Positions 29,095 through 37,604 of a DNA stretch of 64,000 bases are shown here, in pieces. A model generated the notes under the pieces. The model searched no databases and was not told where the DNA came from. It saw only the letters and a list, made by a program, of their open reading frames with translations. The stretch lies in contig NZ_LFNE01000003.1 in the NCBI RefSeq assembly GCF_001045455.1, positions 248,001-312,000 of the forward strand. Direction: 5' to 3'. Positions within the stretch are counted from its first letter, which is position 1. Every line of letters begins with the position of its first letter. This stretch comes from Chryseobacterium sp. FH2. GTDB taxonomy: Bacteria > Bacteroidota > Bacteroidia > Flavobacteriales > Weeksellaceae. Made by a program: the position numbers and the translations under genes.

Positions 29095-29246
29095 GCCAGC
29101 TTTTTCCTCCCCGGACATTTTTTACATCTTTTTCCTTTTTTAAATTTTTTGCAGCAAGATTTTTTGTCGCCACAGTAAATATCTTCATTATTAAAAGAAA
29201 ATGCAGGAGTCAAAGCCGGTACTTTGAAAGGGACAATCATATTCAT
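29091..29246 (-). CDS. Cys-rich 51-residue microprotein
   Basis: A small minus-strand ORF whose stop overlaps the J-domain stop by four bases. The N-terminal half is neutral ([19 protein letters not shown]) and the C-terminal half is very basic with five Cys residues: 25, 31, 32, 41 and 44, in [11 protein letters not shown] and [10 protein letters not shown]. The arrangement looks like a compact metal-binding knuckle. I recall similar lysine/cysteine tails in small flavobacterial proteins, but no function. The codons and conserved-looking Cys pattern make a real gene likely. Confidence 0.65.
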   Translation of the reverse strand: MNMIVPFKVPALTPAFSFNNEDIYCGDKKSCCKKFKKGKRCKKCPGRKKLA

Positions 29247-29769
29247 GCTGCAAATATATTAATTTAGAATAAATATAGATAATAAATTTTCATAAATTGT
29301 TTTGATGCTGATTATTAATAATTTAACATTTTTATGAATCAAAAAACATTAGAATTTAAGCCTTATTAATGATTAAAGTTCGTATGTGAGCTTTTTTGAA
29401 CTTCAATTTTTTTATTCTTTGCATGAATATCAGCAAGGTTCACCTATAGAATTTTAATAAAGCTAAAAAATAAAGTTGGGATCAATTATTAGTAAAATCC
29501 CTTTAACTGATTATTTTTAGAACAAAATAGGTATTTGGATATTGTATTATGAAAAAATATCTGCTGAAGTTTTTTTAAGATTAGCGTTTAAAATCATGTA
29601 ATTTATATTTAAAATTAAATTTTTAGCTGAATTGATTGATAATAATATATTGATTTTAAATATATAAGAGTGTTTCCCATAATTTATGCGAGGTTTTGAG
29701 ATTGTTGTACAATCGTGTAAAAAATTGTAATTTTACCCATCTTTTTTACAAACAAAATCTAATATAAAA
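29247..29769. other. Long AT-rich leader region before gcvP
   Basis: About 520 bases without a convincing ORF, very AT-rich. It must hold the promoters of the microprotein and of glycine decarboxylase. I see no riboswitch-like structure, repeat or terminator. Confidence 0.5.
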
Positions 29770-32628
29770 ATGAATACAGAACAGTTTGTGAGCCGCCATA
29801 TTTCCCTAAATGAAGCCGATAAGCAGGCAATGTTGGAAAGAATTGGCGTTTCAAGTATCGAAGAATTAATTTCTCAAACCATCCCTTCTTCTATCCGTTT
29901 AGAAAAAGATCTTGAAATCTCAAAACCGCTTTCAGAATACGAAATGCTTATCCATTCGAAAGAACTGGCATCGAAAAATACTGATTATACAAGCTATATC
30001 GGTTTTGGATATCACAATACATTGTTGCCATCGGCTATTCAAAGAAATATTTTTGAAAATCCGAGCTGGTATACTGCTTATACCCCTTATCAGGCGGAAA
30101 TCGCACAGGGAAGATTAGAAGCTTTGCTCAATTATCAGACTGTTGTATGTGATCTTACAGGTTTTGCTTTAGCAAATGCGTCATTATTAGATGAATCTAC
30201 GGCTGCTGCAGAAGCAATGCATATGTTCTTTAATAACAGAACGAAGGATCAGAAAAAAGCAAATGCAAACAAATTCTTTGTTTCTGACCTTGTTTTACCT
30301 CAAACAGTTTCTGTTTTAAAAACTAAAGCTGAAGGTTTGGCAATCGAGATTGTAGAAGGTGACCACAAAACTCATCAGTTTGATGAAACTTATTACGGAG
30401 TCTTATTACAATATCCCGGTAAAAACGGTATCGTTCTGGATTATTCAGAAGATATTGTAGAATATAAAAAATTAGATTTACAGGTTGTTGTTGCTTGTGA
30501 TCCTATGGCTTTGGTTAAATTAAAATCCCCTGCTTCAATGGGAGCAGACTGTGCGGTTGGAACTTCACAGAGATTTGGTATTCCATTGGGTTACGGAGGT
30601 CCCCATGCGGCATTTTTCTCTTGTAAGGAAGATTATAAAAGAGATATTCCGGGAAGAATCATCGGGGTTTCTCAGGATATGTACGGAAAGCGTGCATTGA
30701 GAATGGCTTTACAAACCAGAGAGCAGCACATCAAGAGAGAAAGAGCAACTTCAAATATTTGTACGGCCCAGGTTCTTTTAGCTGTGATGGCAGGAATGTA
30801 TGCTGTTTATCATGGTCCAAAAGGATTAAATTACATCGCTGATCAGATTCACTTTAAAGCAAATGCTTTGAAAAACGGCCTTAAGGCTCTAGGATACCAA
30901 ACTGTTGAAGAGCCCATCTTTGATACGGTAAAAATAGTGATGAGTGAAGATGAAAAAGGAAGATTATCAAGATTGATGCTTGATCACAGGTTGAATCTGA
31001 ACTATTTCACAGAAGGAATTGTAAGCATTGCTATCAATGAAAGTACAACATTAGAGAAATTAAATTATTTAATGGCTTCTTTTGCTCAGTTTAAAGATAA
31101 GCAGACTTTCAAATTAGAAATAAAAGAAGGATACAGTATCCCTGAAGAGAATTTAAGAAAAGACGAAATTCTTACAGAAGAAGTATTCAATAAATATCAT
31201 ACAGAAACGGAATTGATGCGTTACATCAAACGTTTGGAAAGAAAAGATTTATCATTAACGCATTCCATGATTTCTCTGGGTTCTTGTACAATGAAGCTGA
31301 ATGCTGCTACTCAGATGTTGCCACTTTCTTGGGCAGATTGGGGAAGTGTTCATCCGTTTGTACCGGTAGATCAAGCTGGAGGTTATCAGGAAATGATTAG
31401 AGAACTGGAGAAAGATTTAGCTAAAATCACTGGTTTTGCAGGAACTTCTCTTCAGCCAAATTCTGGAGCTCAGGGAGAATATGCAGGGCTAATGGTTATC
31501 AGAGAATACCATATTTCAAGAGGTGAAGGTCACAGAAATGTAGTGTTGATTCCTCAGTCTGCACACGGAACAAATCCGGCTTCTGCAGCAATGGCAGGAA
31601 TGAAAATCGTTGTTGTTAAAAATCTTGAAAACGGAGAAATTGATTTCGAAGATTTAAAAGCTAAGACAGAACAGCATTCTGAAAATTTAGCTTGTGTAAT
31701 GATTACCTATCCCTCAACTTACGGCTTCTTTGATGCCAATATTAAAGAAATCACAAGCCTGATTCACCAACATGGGGGACAAGTGTATATGGATGGGGCA
31801 AATATGAACGCTCAGGTAGGATTCACAAGTCCCGGGAATATCGGGGCAGACGTTTGCCACCTGAATCTTCACAAGACTTTTGCAATTCCTCACGGTGGAG
31901 GAGGTCCCGGAGTGGGTCCAATCTGTGTTGCTAAACATTTGGTTCCGTTCCTTCCGACAAATGCAAACATCAGAATCGGAGCTAAAGAAGCGATTGAAGG
32001 GATTTCTGCGGCACCTTACGGTTCCGGATTAATTTTAAATATTTCTTACGCTTATATCAAAATGTTAGGAACTTCAGGTTTGAAAAAGGCGACTGAACAT
32101 GCTATCCTGAATGCTAATTATTTAAAAGAAATTTTAGCAGAACATTTCCCGATTTTATATTCAAACGAAAATGGAAAAGTGGCTCACGAATGTATCGTAG
32201 ATTTCAGACAATTTAAATCGTTAGGAATTGAAGTTGCTGATGTTGCCAAGAGATTGATGGACTATGGTTTCCATGCTCCAACAGTTTCCTTCCCGGTTGC
32301 AGGGACATTGATGATTGAGCCTACAGAATCGGAAAGCAAAGCAGAAATTGACCGTTTTGCAGAAGCCTTAATTGCTATTAAACAAGAAATTGATGAGATT
32401 GCCAATGGAGAAGCTGATGCTGCAAATAATGTATTAAAAAACGCTCCTCACACCGAGCAGGTAGTAATCTCTGATTCTTGGGATAAACCATACAGCAGAG
32501 AAAAAGCGGCATACCCACTGGAGTGGGTAAGAGATCATAAATTCTTTGCTTCTGTTTCCAGAGTTGATGAAGCTTACGGAGATAGAAACTTGGTTTGTAC
32601 TTGTGAGCCGATTGAAGCTTATATGTAA
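29770..32628 (+). CDS. gcvP: Glycine dehydrogenase (aminomethyl-transferring), P protein
   Basis: A 952-residue, full-length P protein of the glycine cleavage system. It decarboxylates glycine with pyridoxal phosphate and passes the aminomethyl group to lipoyl-GcvH. The two homologous halves are fused, as in E. coli. The cofactor lysine is Lys702 in NLHKTFAIPHGGGGPG, preceded by the glycine-rich HGTNPASAAMAGM. No gcvT or gcvH lies next to it, so the system is dispersed in this genome. A long hairpin terminator follows. Confidence 0.98.
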   Translation: MNTEQFVSRHISLNEADKQAMLERIGVSSIEELISQTIPSSIRLEKDLEISKPLSEYEMLIHSKELASKNTDYTSYIGFGYHNTLLPSAIQRNIFENPSWYTAYTPYQAEIAQGRLEALLNYQTVVCDLTGFALANASLLDESTAAAEAMHMFFNNRTKDQKKANANKFFVSDLVLPQTVSVLKTKAEGLAIEIVEGDHKTHQFDETYYGVLLQYPGKNGIVLDYSEDIVEYKKLDLQVVVACDPMALVKLKSPASMGADCAVGTSQRFGIPLGYGGPHAAFFSCKEDYKRDIPGRIIGVSQDMYGKRALRMALQTREQHIKRERATSNICTAQVLLAVMAGMYAVYHGPKGLNYIADQIHFKANALKNGLKALGYQTVEEPIFDTVKIVMSEDEKGRLSRLMLDHRLNLNYFTEGIVSIAINESTTLEKLNYLMASFAQFKDKQTFKLEIKEGYSIPEENLRKDEILTEEVFNKYHTETELMRYIKRLERKDLSLTHSMISLGSCTMKLNAATQMLPLSWADWGSVHPFVPVDQAGGYQEMIRELEKDLAKITGFAGTSLQPNSGAQGEYAGLMVIREYHISRGEGHRNVVLIPQSAHGTNPASAAMAGMKIVVVKNLENGEIDFEDLKAKTEQHSENLACVMITYPSTYGFFDANIKEITSLIHQHGGQVYMDGANMNAQVGFTSPGNIGADVCHLNLHKTFAIPHGGGGPGVGPICVAKHLVPFLPTNANIRIGAKEAIEGISAAPYGSGLILNISYAYIKMLGTSGLKKATEHAILNANYLKEILAEHFPILYSNENGKVAHECIVDFRQFKSLGIEVADVAKRLMDYGFHAPTVSFPVAGTLMIEPTESESKAEIDRFAEALIAIKQEIDEIANGEADAANNVLKNAPHTEQVVISDSWDKPYSREKAAYPLEWVRDHKFFASVSRVDEAYGDRNLVCTCEPIEAYM

Positions 32629-32642
32629 TAGGAATTTTTCTA

Positions 32643-32691
32643 AATATAAATAAAAATCCCTTTCAATTTGAAAGGGATTTTTATTTATATT
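32643..32691 (+). terminator. Long hairpin terminator after gcvP
   Basis: An almost continuous inverted repeat of about 22 bp centred at 32667 (ATCCCTTTCAA core with A/T-rich outer arms) and a T run. It may work on both strands. Confidence 0.82.
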
Positions 32692-32863
32692 GCCACTGTT
32701 CAAAATTTATAAAGAAATTACAGTTTACTCACATATTGTATAATTTCTTTCAGTACTTTAACATTAATATCTTTAATCGTTTTAAACTTAATATAATATT
32801 CTGCTTACACCGCTTTATTTATCCTTTTTCCATTTATGGAACTTAATATAAGTTAATATTCTC

Positions 32864-33583
32864 TCATATTTGGTTTTGATGTTTCCCTTCCAGTTTACTA
32901 ATCAAAGTCCCTTTTACTGCCGTAAAAGCATAATCTTTAGCTTCCGCAAAAGAGATATCATATTTTCGTTCTATTTGTCTCAAATCTTCCGGGAATTTGA
33001 ATAAAAGATTATCATAAAAACTATCTAAAAATTTTTTAGAAGGCATTTCATAGTTAATCTTTAGTTGAAATCTTCTTATTAAAGCTGCATCAATAATTTC
33101 AGGATGGTTTGTAGCACACAGTAAAAGTGCATTTTCGGGGTAATAATCAATCAGTTGAATCAAAGTATTTACAAGTCTTCTCATTTCGCCCACGTCTTTA
33201 TCGTCACTGCCTCTTGCTTTCCCGATTTGATCAAGTTCATCAAGGAAAAGCACCGATCTCTCTCTGGAAGCTTTATCAAAAATCATCTTAATATTCTGTG
33301 AAGTTTCACCAATTCTTGACGAAACAATATTACTCAGATTAAGAATAATGATATTTTTGCCCAAAGTGTTTGCAATTGCTTTTGCAGTCATAGTTTTTCC
33401 GCACCCGGAGCTTCCTTGCAGAAGAATTTTATTGTTGACAGGGAGTCCGTATTCCTGAAGTTCTTTGAGGTAAGTATGTTCTTTGATGAGCTGTACAAAC
33501 TGTTTTTTATTGGTTTCGTCAAGGAAAACATCATTGAGCGTAACTTTTTCTTTGTCCTGAATGATAAGGTTATACAGATTCAT
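32864..33583 (-). CDS. AAA family ATPase
   Basis: A 239-residue single AAA module. Walker A is GSSGCGKT (57-64), Walker B VLFLDE (111-116), and the sensor/Arg-finger region is ATNHPEIIDAALIRRF. The N-terminal about 45 residues are too short for a substrate-binding domain. It resembles the stand-alone AAA proteins of mobile or accessory regions. The partner is unknown; the nearest gene is the broken MepB gene, 38 bases upstream. Confidence 0.9.
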   Translation of the reverse strand: MNLYNLIIQDKEKVTLNDVFLDETNKKQFVQLIKEHTYLKELQEYGLPVNNKILLQGSSGCGKTMTAKAIANTLGKNIIILNLSNIVSSRIGETSQNIKMIFDKASRERSVLFLDELDQIGKARGSDDKDVGEMRRLVNTLIQLIDYYPENALLLCATNHPEIIDAALIRRFQLKINYEMPSKKFLDSFYDNLLFKFPEDLRQIERKYDISFAEAKDYAFTAVKGTLISKLEGKHQNQI

Positions 33584-33621
33584 TGTGTATTGAAATTATA
33601 CAAAGATAAAGTTTTAAAATT

Positions 33622-34123
33622 TTAAACAACGGAATTCAGAATCCCCTTAGACTTTTCAATATAATTGATTTCGGAAAAGTTTATAAATGATTTTGTTTGC
33701 CAGTTTTTTGTTTTTTCAGCCTGCTTATTTTTGATGATATCCCAATCCGGATAAACTCTGAAACCTCTTTTTCCTTCTTTGGCAGATGTAGTTAAAATTT
33801 TGTTTTGAATTAAAACATTTTGGCTGAAAAAGAAAAATCCTCTCTTATTTTGAGATTCAGCAGCGATGATGTAAAAACCAAAATTATCTTTGTCTTCAAA
33901 GGGTTCTATTTCTTTAGTTTCAGGATTTCTTTTCCATAAAGTAACGAATTGTCCAATTTTTTTAGGTGTAATTTTCGCTTTTCGGAATTTTATACTGAAT
34001 TGATTGAGCTTAAAATTATACCCGAAATATTCTTCACATTCCAAATCTTTGCTAAGGTCAGTCATTTTTTAAATTTACTTTGTCGAAAATCAATCTCTGC
34101 ATGTCTTCAAACTCTTTTTTCAT
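33622..34123 (-). pseudogene. MepB family gene with N-terminal frameshift
   Basis: A 147-residue ORF from ATG 34065 matches MepB proteins (SIKFRKAKITPKKIGQFVTLWKR; GFYIIAAESQNKRGFFFFSQNVL). The expected N-terminus (MKKEFEDMQRLIFDKVNLKN) lies upstream from ATG 34123 in another frame. A tandem TGAC duplication (34057-34064) sits at the junction; removing one copy restores a single 165-residue frame. A shortened protein might still be made from 34065. MepB is encoded beside a multidrug pump in staphylococci and has no known activity. Confidence 0.75.
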
Positions 34124-34187
34124 TATTAATAATATTTCCTTAAAACACAAACATAGGAATTTGATAACAATTTAAAGGATATAAAAA

Positions 34188-34222
34188 CAAAAAAGCCGAA
34201 CTTTCGTTCGACCCTATCGGCT
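34188..34222 (-). terminator. Rho-independent terminator, minus strand
   Basis: The minus strand reads AGCCGA, a spacer with CGAAC-GAAA-GTTCG, then TCGGCT with six T residues. It ends no annotated gene except the 26-codon ORF upstream, which supports a separate small transcript. Confidence 0.65.
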
Positions 34223-34278
34223 ATTATAAAAATTAAAATTTGTTAAGTGAAAAGTTTCCTACATTATGTTTTTCTGCC

Positions 34279-34301
34279 CTTTTACTCCAATTGAGTAAAA
34301 G
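34279..34301. other. Hairpin in the 34.2-34.5 kb transcription unit
   Basis: CTTTTACTC and GAGTAAAAG form a perfect 9-bp stem with a five-base loop. It lies between the small ORF and the terminator on the minus strand, and could be a structured part of that RNA. Confidence 0.5.
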
Positions 34302-34385
34302 AGCGAACAACCTGAAATAGATTGTAAACATAATACGATTTAGTAAATATATTCTATAAGCGGTTATTTTTTTAATAGAATATAA

Positions 34386-34466
34386 TTAATTTCTTTCTCT
34401 TCTAGCTGTAATAAAATAAGAAGTGAATACTACTAAACATGTTGCAATTCCAATGTAAGTTACCAT
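34386..34466 (-). CDS. Candidate 26-residue transmembrane microprotein
   Basis: The ORF reads MVTYIGIATCLVVFTSYFIT followed by ARRERN. It would be a single membrane helix with a basic cytosolic end, which is a typical design for very small membrane proteins. A good promoter lies 43-80 bases upstream and a terminator follows. No Shine-Dalgarno sequence is present, as for many genes here. No family was recognised, and the size makes chance possible. Confidence 0.45.
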   Translation of the reverse strand: MVTYIGIATCLVVFTSYFITARRERN

Positions 34467-34515
34467 TTTGTTGTATTTTTAATTATTTGACTTTTAATTA
34501 TCAATTTTACATTTG

Positions 34516-34546
34516 CAATATTACTATTTTCAAATCACGTGCCAAA
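34516..34546 (-). promoter_or_regulatory. Promoter of the small minus-strand unit
   Basis: On the minus strand TTTG (34546-34543), 19 bases, then TAATATTG (34523-34516) match the Bacteroidota housekeeping promoter with one mismatch. The same DNA also reads TTGGCACG, four bases, TTGAA, close to a sigma-54 element with one mismatch at the conserved GC. Either reading would start RNA just before the 26-codon ORF. Confidence 0.5.
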
Positions 34547-35031
34547 GTAAATAATCATGATGTTTATCAGTGAGTTAAGGGTGTTATTTGTTTATTTTTA
34601 ATAAGGGTTTGTTTACATTAATTTAATGTATTTTTAAAAATTTATATGTAATTTTATTGATTTATCTGTAAATTTTTGTCAATCTGATAACGCTTTGATG
34701 TTTTAGGTTTATGACTTAATAATGCAAAAAGAAAATAAATGGTATGCATAATATATTGACCATGGGTAAAAAAAGCCCCAAAATTTAAGTTGAGAAAGAT
34801 TTTGTATTAAGAAAATTTATTTTTGGTTTAAAATTTTCTGTGATTTTGCAAAAATGTAAAGTAACGTTTCGAAGCAGGAAGATTAATTGTCATGATGTAT
34901 GTCAAAAATGAACTGTCTTATCTTTCATAAAATAATTTGTTATGTAAACAGAAGTGTGGGCTTTTAGCTTTCTTTAGTACTAGTAGCCACATAGAAATGT
35001 TTTTTGATTATTTTTACAGGTAAAACAGAAT
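34547..35031. other. AT-rich region upstream of the SMR gene
   Basis: About 480 bases with no supported ORF. It should contain the SMR promoter. I see no hairpin or known riboswitch. Confidence 0.45.
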
Positions 35032-35367
35032 ATGGGTAGAAGTTATTTATTTTTGGTTTTGGCGATTATTTTTGAAATTATAGCTACCACTTTCCTGAAA
35101 AAGTCTGATCAGTTTACAAAACTTTGGCCTTCTATATTTACCGTATTAGGTTATATTGCGGCTTTTTATTGTTTAAGCCTTGCATTGCGCCAAATTCCTG
35201 TTGGGATTGCCTATGCGGTTTGGTCCGGAGTAGGGATTATATTTATTACCATTATAGGAATTGTTGTCTTCAAACAAACTCCTGATTTACCTGCAATTGT
35301 TGGGATTTCCTTGATAGTTGTAGGTGTGATTGTGATCAATCTGTTTTCTAAAATGGGAGGTCAATAA
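35032..35367 (+). CDS. SMR family multidrug efflux protein
   Basis: A 111-residue protein with four membrane helices. The proton- and drug-binding Glu is Glu15 (IIFEIIATTFLK) and the helix-3 signature is AYAVWSGVG. Proteins of this type (EmrE/QacE/Sug) work as antiparallel dimers and export quaternary ammonium compounds or guanidinium in exchange for protons. It stands alone. The specific substrate class cannot be told from sequence. Confidence 0.95.
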   Translation: MGRSYLFLVLAIIFEIIATTFLKKSDQFTKLWPSIFTVLGYIAAFYCLSLALRQIPVGIAYAVWSGVGIIFITIIGIVVFKQTPDLPAIVGISLIVVGVIVINLFSKMGGQ

Positions 35368-35436
35368 ATTCATTTTAATTATGAAATTAAAGCCGTTTAC
35401 CACTTTTCCAAAAGGTTTAAAAGAAAGATTGATGTT

Positions 35437-36174
35437 TTACTGATACAATTTTTGATCTTTTTCGCAATAAAAACTTCTTCTTTTTCCAAGCCCTGTTTGC
35501 TTTTTCACTAGTTTTTCTCCACAAATCGGACAAGTGGATTTTGTATGAACAAGCCAATGCTGTTTTAGGACAAAATCACGTTTCCATTTCAGAAAATCAA
35601 AACTATAATTTCTTGCTTCAGCGATGAGCTCTTTTAACTTTTTTGAAGGCAAATTTCCGATTAAACTTTCCGGCTGCACTGCAATTCTAAATAAAACTTC
35701 ATTCTTAATGATATTCCCGACTCCTGAAAAAATATCCTGATTCATCAATGCATCACATACCATCATTCCAGGATTGGTTTTTAGTTTTTTTTCTGCTTTT
35801 TCAGGATTCCATGCATTACTCATAACATCAGCTTCCCAATCAATTTTTGATAGAAATTCTGAATCTGCAAGCTTTACATTACAGGTGTAAAAATAAATTC
35901 CGCCATCTTTAAAAATCAATGATAGCCGCAATTGCTGGTCTGGCTTTGTCTGTTCGTCAATGCTGTAAGTACCGAACATTAACAAATGAATTCTCACAGC
36001 AGTTTCATCAAAAATAAGATAGGTCTGCTTTCCAAAAGTCCTGATTTCCCTTAAAATTTTCTTTTCAAGAATTTCTTTGTCAAATTTTGCGTTTCCGGAA
36101 ACTTCTAAAACCTTTTTACCTACAAATTTTTGCAGGTTTTCTTTCATTAATATTATGGATGGGCCTTCGGGCAT
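35437..36174 (-). CDS. Fpg/Nei-type DNA glycosylase
   Basis: A 245-residue endonuclease VIII-like enzyme that removes oxidised bases and cuts abasic sites. The catalytic N-terminus is MPEGPS (Pro2, Glu3). The helix-two-turns-helix (DALMNQDIFSGVGNIIKNEVLFR) is present. The C-terminal zinc finger reads CPICGEKL...FYCEKDQ: the fourth Cys appears as Asp. The final DQ could still fold but zinc binding may be weak. Convergent with a tiny ORF after the SMR gene. Confidence 0.9.
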   Translation of the reverse strand: MPEGPSIILMKENLQKFVGKKVLEVSGNAKFDKEILEKKILREIRTFGKQTYLIFDETAVRIHLLMFGTYSIDEQTKPDQQLRLSLIFKDGGIYFYTCNVKLADSEFLSKIDWEADVMSNAWNPEKAEKKLKTNPGMMVCDALMNQDIFSGVGNIIKNEVLFRIAVQPESLIGNLPSKKLKELIAEARNYSFDFLKWKRDFVLKQHWLVHTKSTCPICGEKLVKKQTGLGKRRSFYCEKDQKLYQ

Positions 36175-36241
36175 AATTTTGCTTTATAATAAAAATTCAA
36201 ATATTATTCCGTAAAAGTAAAATTTGAAGTAATTTTGAAAA

Positions 36242-37600
36242 ATGATGAATTTAAATCAGATTTTTACGAATCAGCGTACAGGGAATAATCCACATACCAA
36301 GGCTTCGAGAACAGATTTTCAGAGAGATTTTGACAGAATTATTTTTTCTTCGGCTTTCAGAAGACTTCAGAATAAAACACAGGTTTTCCCACTTCCCGGA
36401 AGTGTTTTTGTACATAACCGTCTGACACACTCGCTTGAAGTTTCATCTGTGGGAAGAAGTTTGGGAAGTATTATCGGAGAATTTATTCATGATAATTTTA
36501 AAAATGATTTGACGGAAGATTCCAAGAATTTTTATCTCCATAATTTAGGGAATGTAATTGCTGCAGCCTGCCTTTGTCATGATGTCGGGAATCCTGCCTT
36601 CGGGCACTCTGGGGAAGATGCAATTGCAAGTTATTTTGATAGAAATGAAAATGATTTGAAACCTAAATTCAGTGAAAAAGAATGGGCCGATTTGGTAAAT
36701 TTCGAAGGGAATGCAAATGCAATCCGGGTATTAGCCCAGCAGCAGCATGGAAAAGATGCAGGAGGAATTCAGCTTACATTTTCAACACTGGCGAGTATTG
36801 CTAAATATCCCTGTGAGGCAATTGCCAAAAAGAAAGGAATCATTCATAGAAAGAAATTTGGTTTTTTTCAAAATGAAAAGGATATTTTCCTTGAAATTGC
36901 AAAAGGAACGAATTTAATTTCAGAAAGCGAAGAACCTCACATCTTCAAAAGACATCCTTTTGTCTGGTTGGTGGAAGCTGCAGATGATATTTGCTATAAT
37001 ATTATCGATATGGAAGATGCTCACAGATTGGGTATTGTTTCAACGGCAGACTGCAAAAATCTATTTTTTGAATTGGTAAAATCCGAGACGGATGATGTTG
37101 ATAGAATAGAAAGAAAACTGAGTTCTATTTCTAATGAAAACGAGCAAATTTCTTATTTAAGAGCAAAAGTTATCAATGCTTTAATCAATAAGTCGCTTGA
37201 GATGTATCAACAGAACTTTGAAACGATTCTTAAAGGAAATCTTGATAAGGCTCTGCTGGATATGTATAAAACTGAAAATAAATCATTACAGGATATTGAA
37301 AGTTTTTCAGTGGAAAAAATTTATAATCACAAGGCTGTTGTGGAAATCGAAAATGCAGGCTACAATGTAATGTACGAATTGTTAGATCATTTCATCCCAT
37401 CTATTTTGAAACATGAAGATGAAAGAAAATCGTATGATAATAAAGCATTGAAACTCCTTCCAAGACAATTTGTTTATAAAGATGGAAGTGATTACCAAAA
37501 AGTTCTCGGCGTTATTGATTTTGTTTCAGGGATGACCGATAATTATGCCACTGATCTTTACCGAAAAATCAAAGGAATTGAAATAGGAATGACTGTTTAA
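36242..37600 (+). CDS. dgt: Deoxyguanosinetriphosphate triphosphohydrolase
   Basis: A 452-residue HD-domain enzyme that splits dGTP to deoxyguanosine and triphosphate. The N-terminus has RTDFQRDFDRIIFSSAFRRLQNKTQVF and HNRLTHSLEV, and the HD signature is His113-Asp114 with His121 (CHDVGNPAFGHSGEDA). This order and length fit the dGTPase family. A role in nucleotide pool control or phage restriction is known for the family. Either of two adjacent ATG codons (36242, 36245) may serve as start. Confidence 0.95.
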   Translation: MMNLNQIFTNQRTGNNPHTKASRTDFQRDFDRIIFSSAFRRLQNKTQVFPLPGSVFVHNRLTHSLEVSSVGRSLGSIIGEFIHDNFKNDLTEDSKNFYLHNLGNVIAAACLCHDVGNPAFGHSGEDAIASYFDRNENDLKPKFSEKEWADLVNFEGNANAIRVLAQQQHGKDAGGIQLTFSTLASIAKYPCEAIAKKKGIIHRKKFGFFQNEKDIFLEIAKGTNLISESEEPHIFKRHPFVWLVEAADDICYNIIDMEDAHRLGIVSTADCKNLFFELVKSETDDVDRIERKLSSISNENEQISYLRAKVINALINKSLEMYQQNFETILKGNLDKALLDMYKTENKSLQDIESFSVEKIYNHKAVVEIENAGYNVMYELLDHFIPSILKHEDERKSYDNKALKLLPRQFVYKDGSDYQKVLGVIDFVSGMTDNYATDLYRKIKGIEIGMTV

Positions 37601-37604
37601 GATT

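Noticed and set aside
29247..29769. Glycine riboswitch upstream of gcvP
   Set aside because: No tandem aptamer cores or long GC-containing helices are visible in this AT-rich leader.
32864..34123. AAA ATPase plus MepB as a defence pair
   Set aside because: The ATPase has no effector domain, MepB is frameshifted and a separate gene gap lies between; nothing supports a joint defence function.
35381..35443. A 20-codon ORF after the SMR gene (MKLKPFTTFPKGLKERLMFY)
   Set aside because: It has a fair codon pattern but overlaps the end of the Nei-type gene, has no partner and is too short to support.
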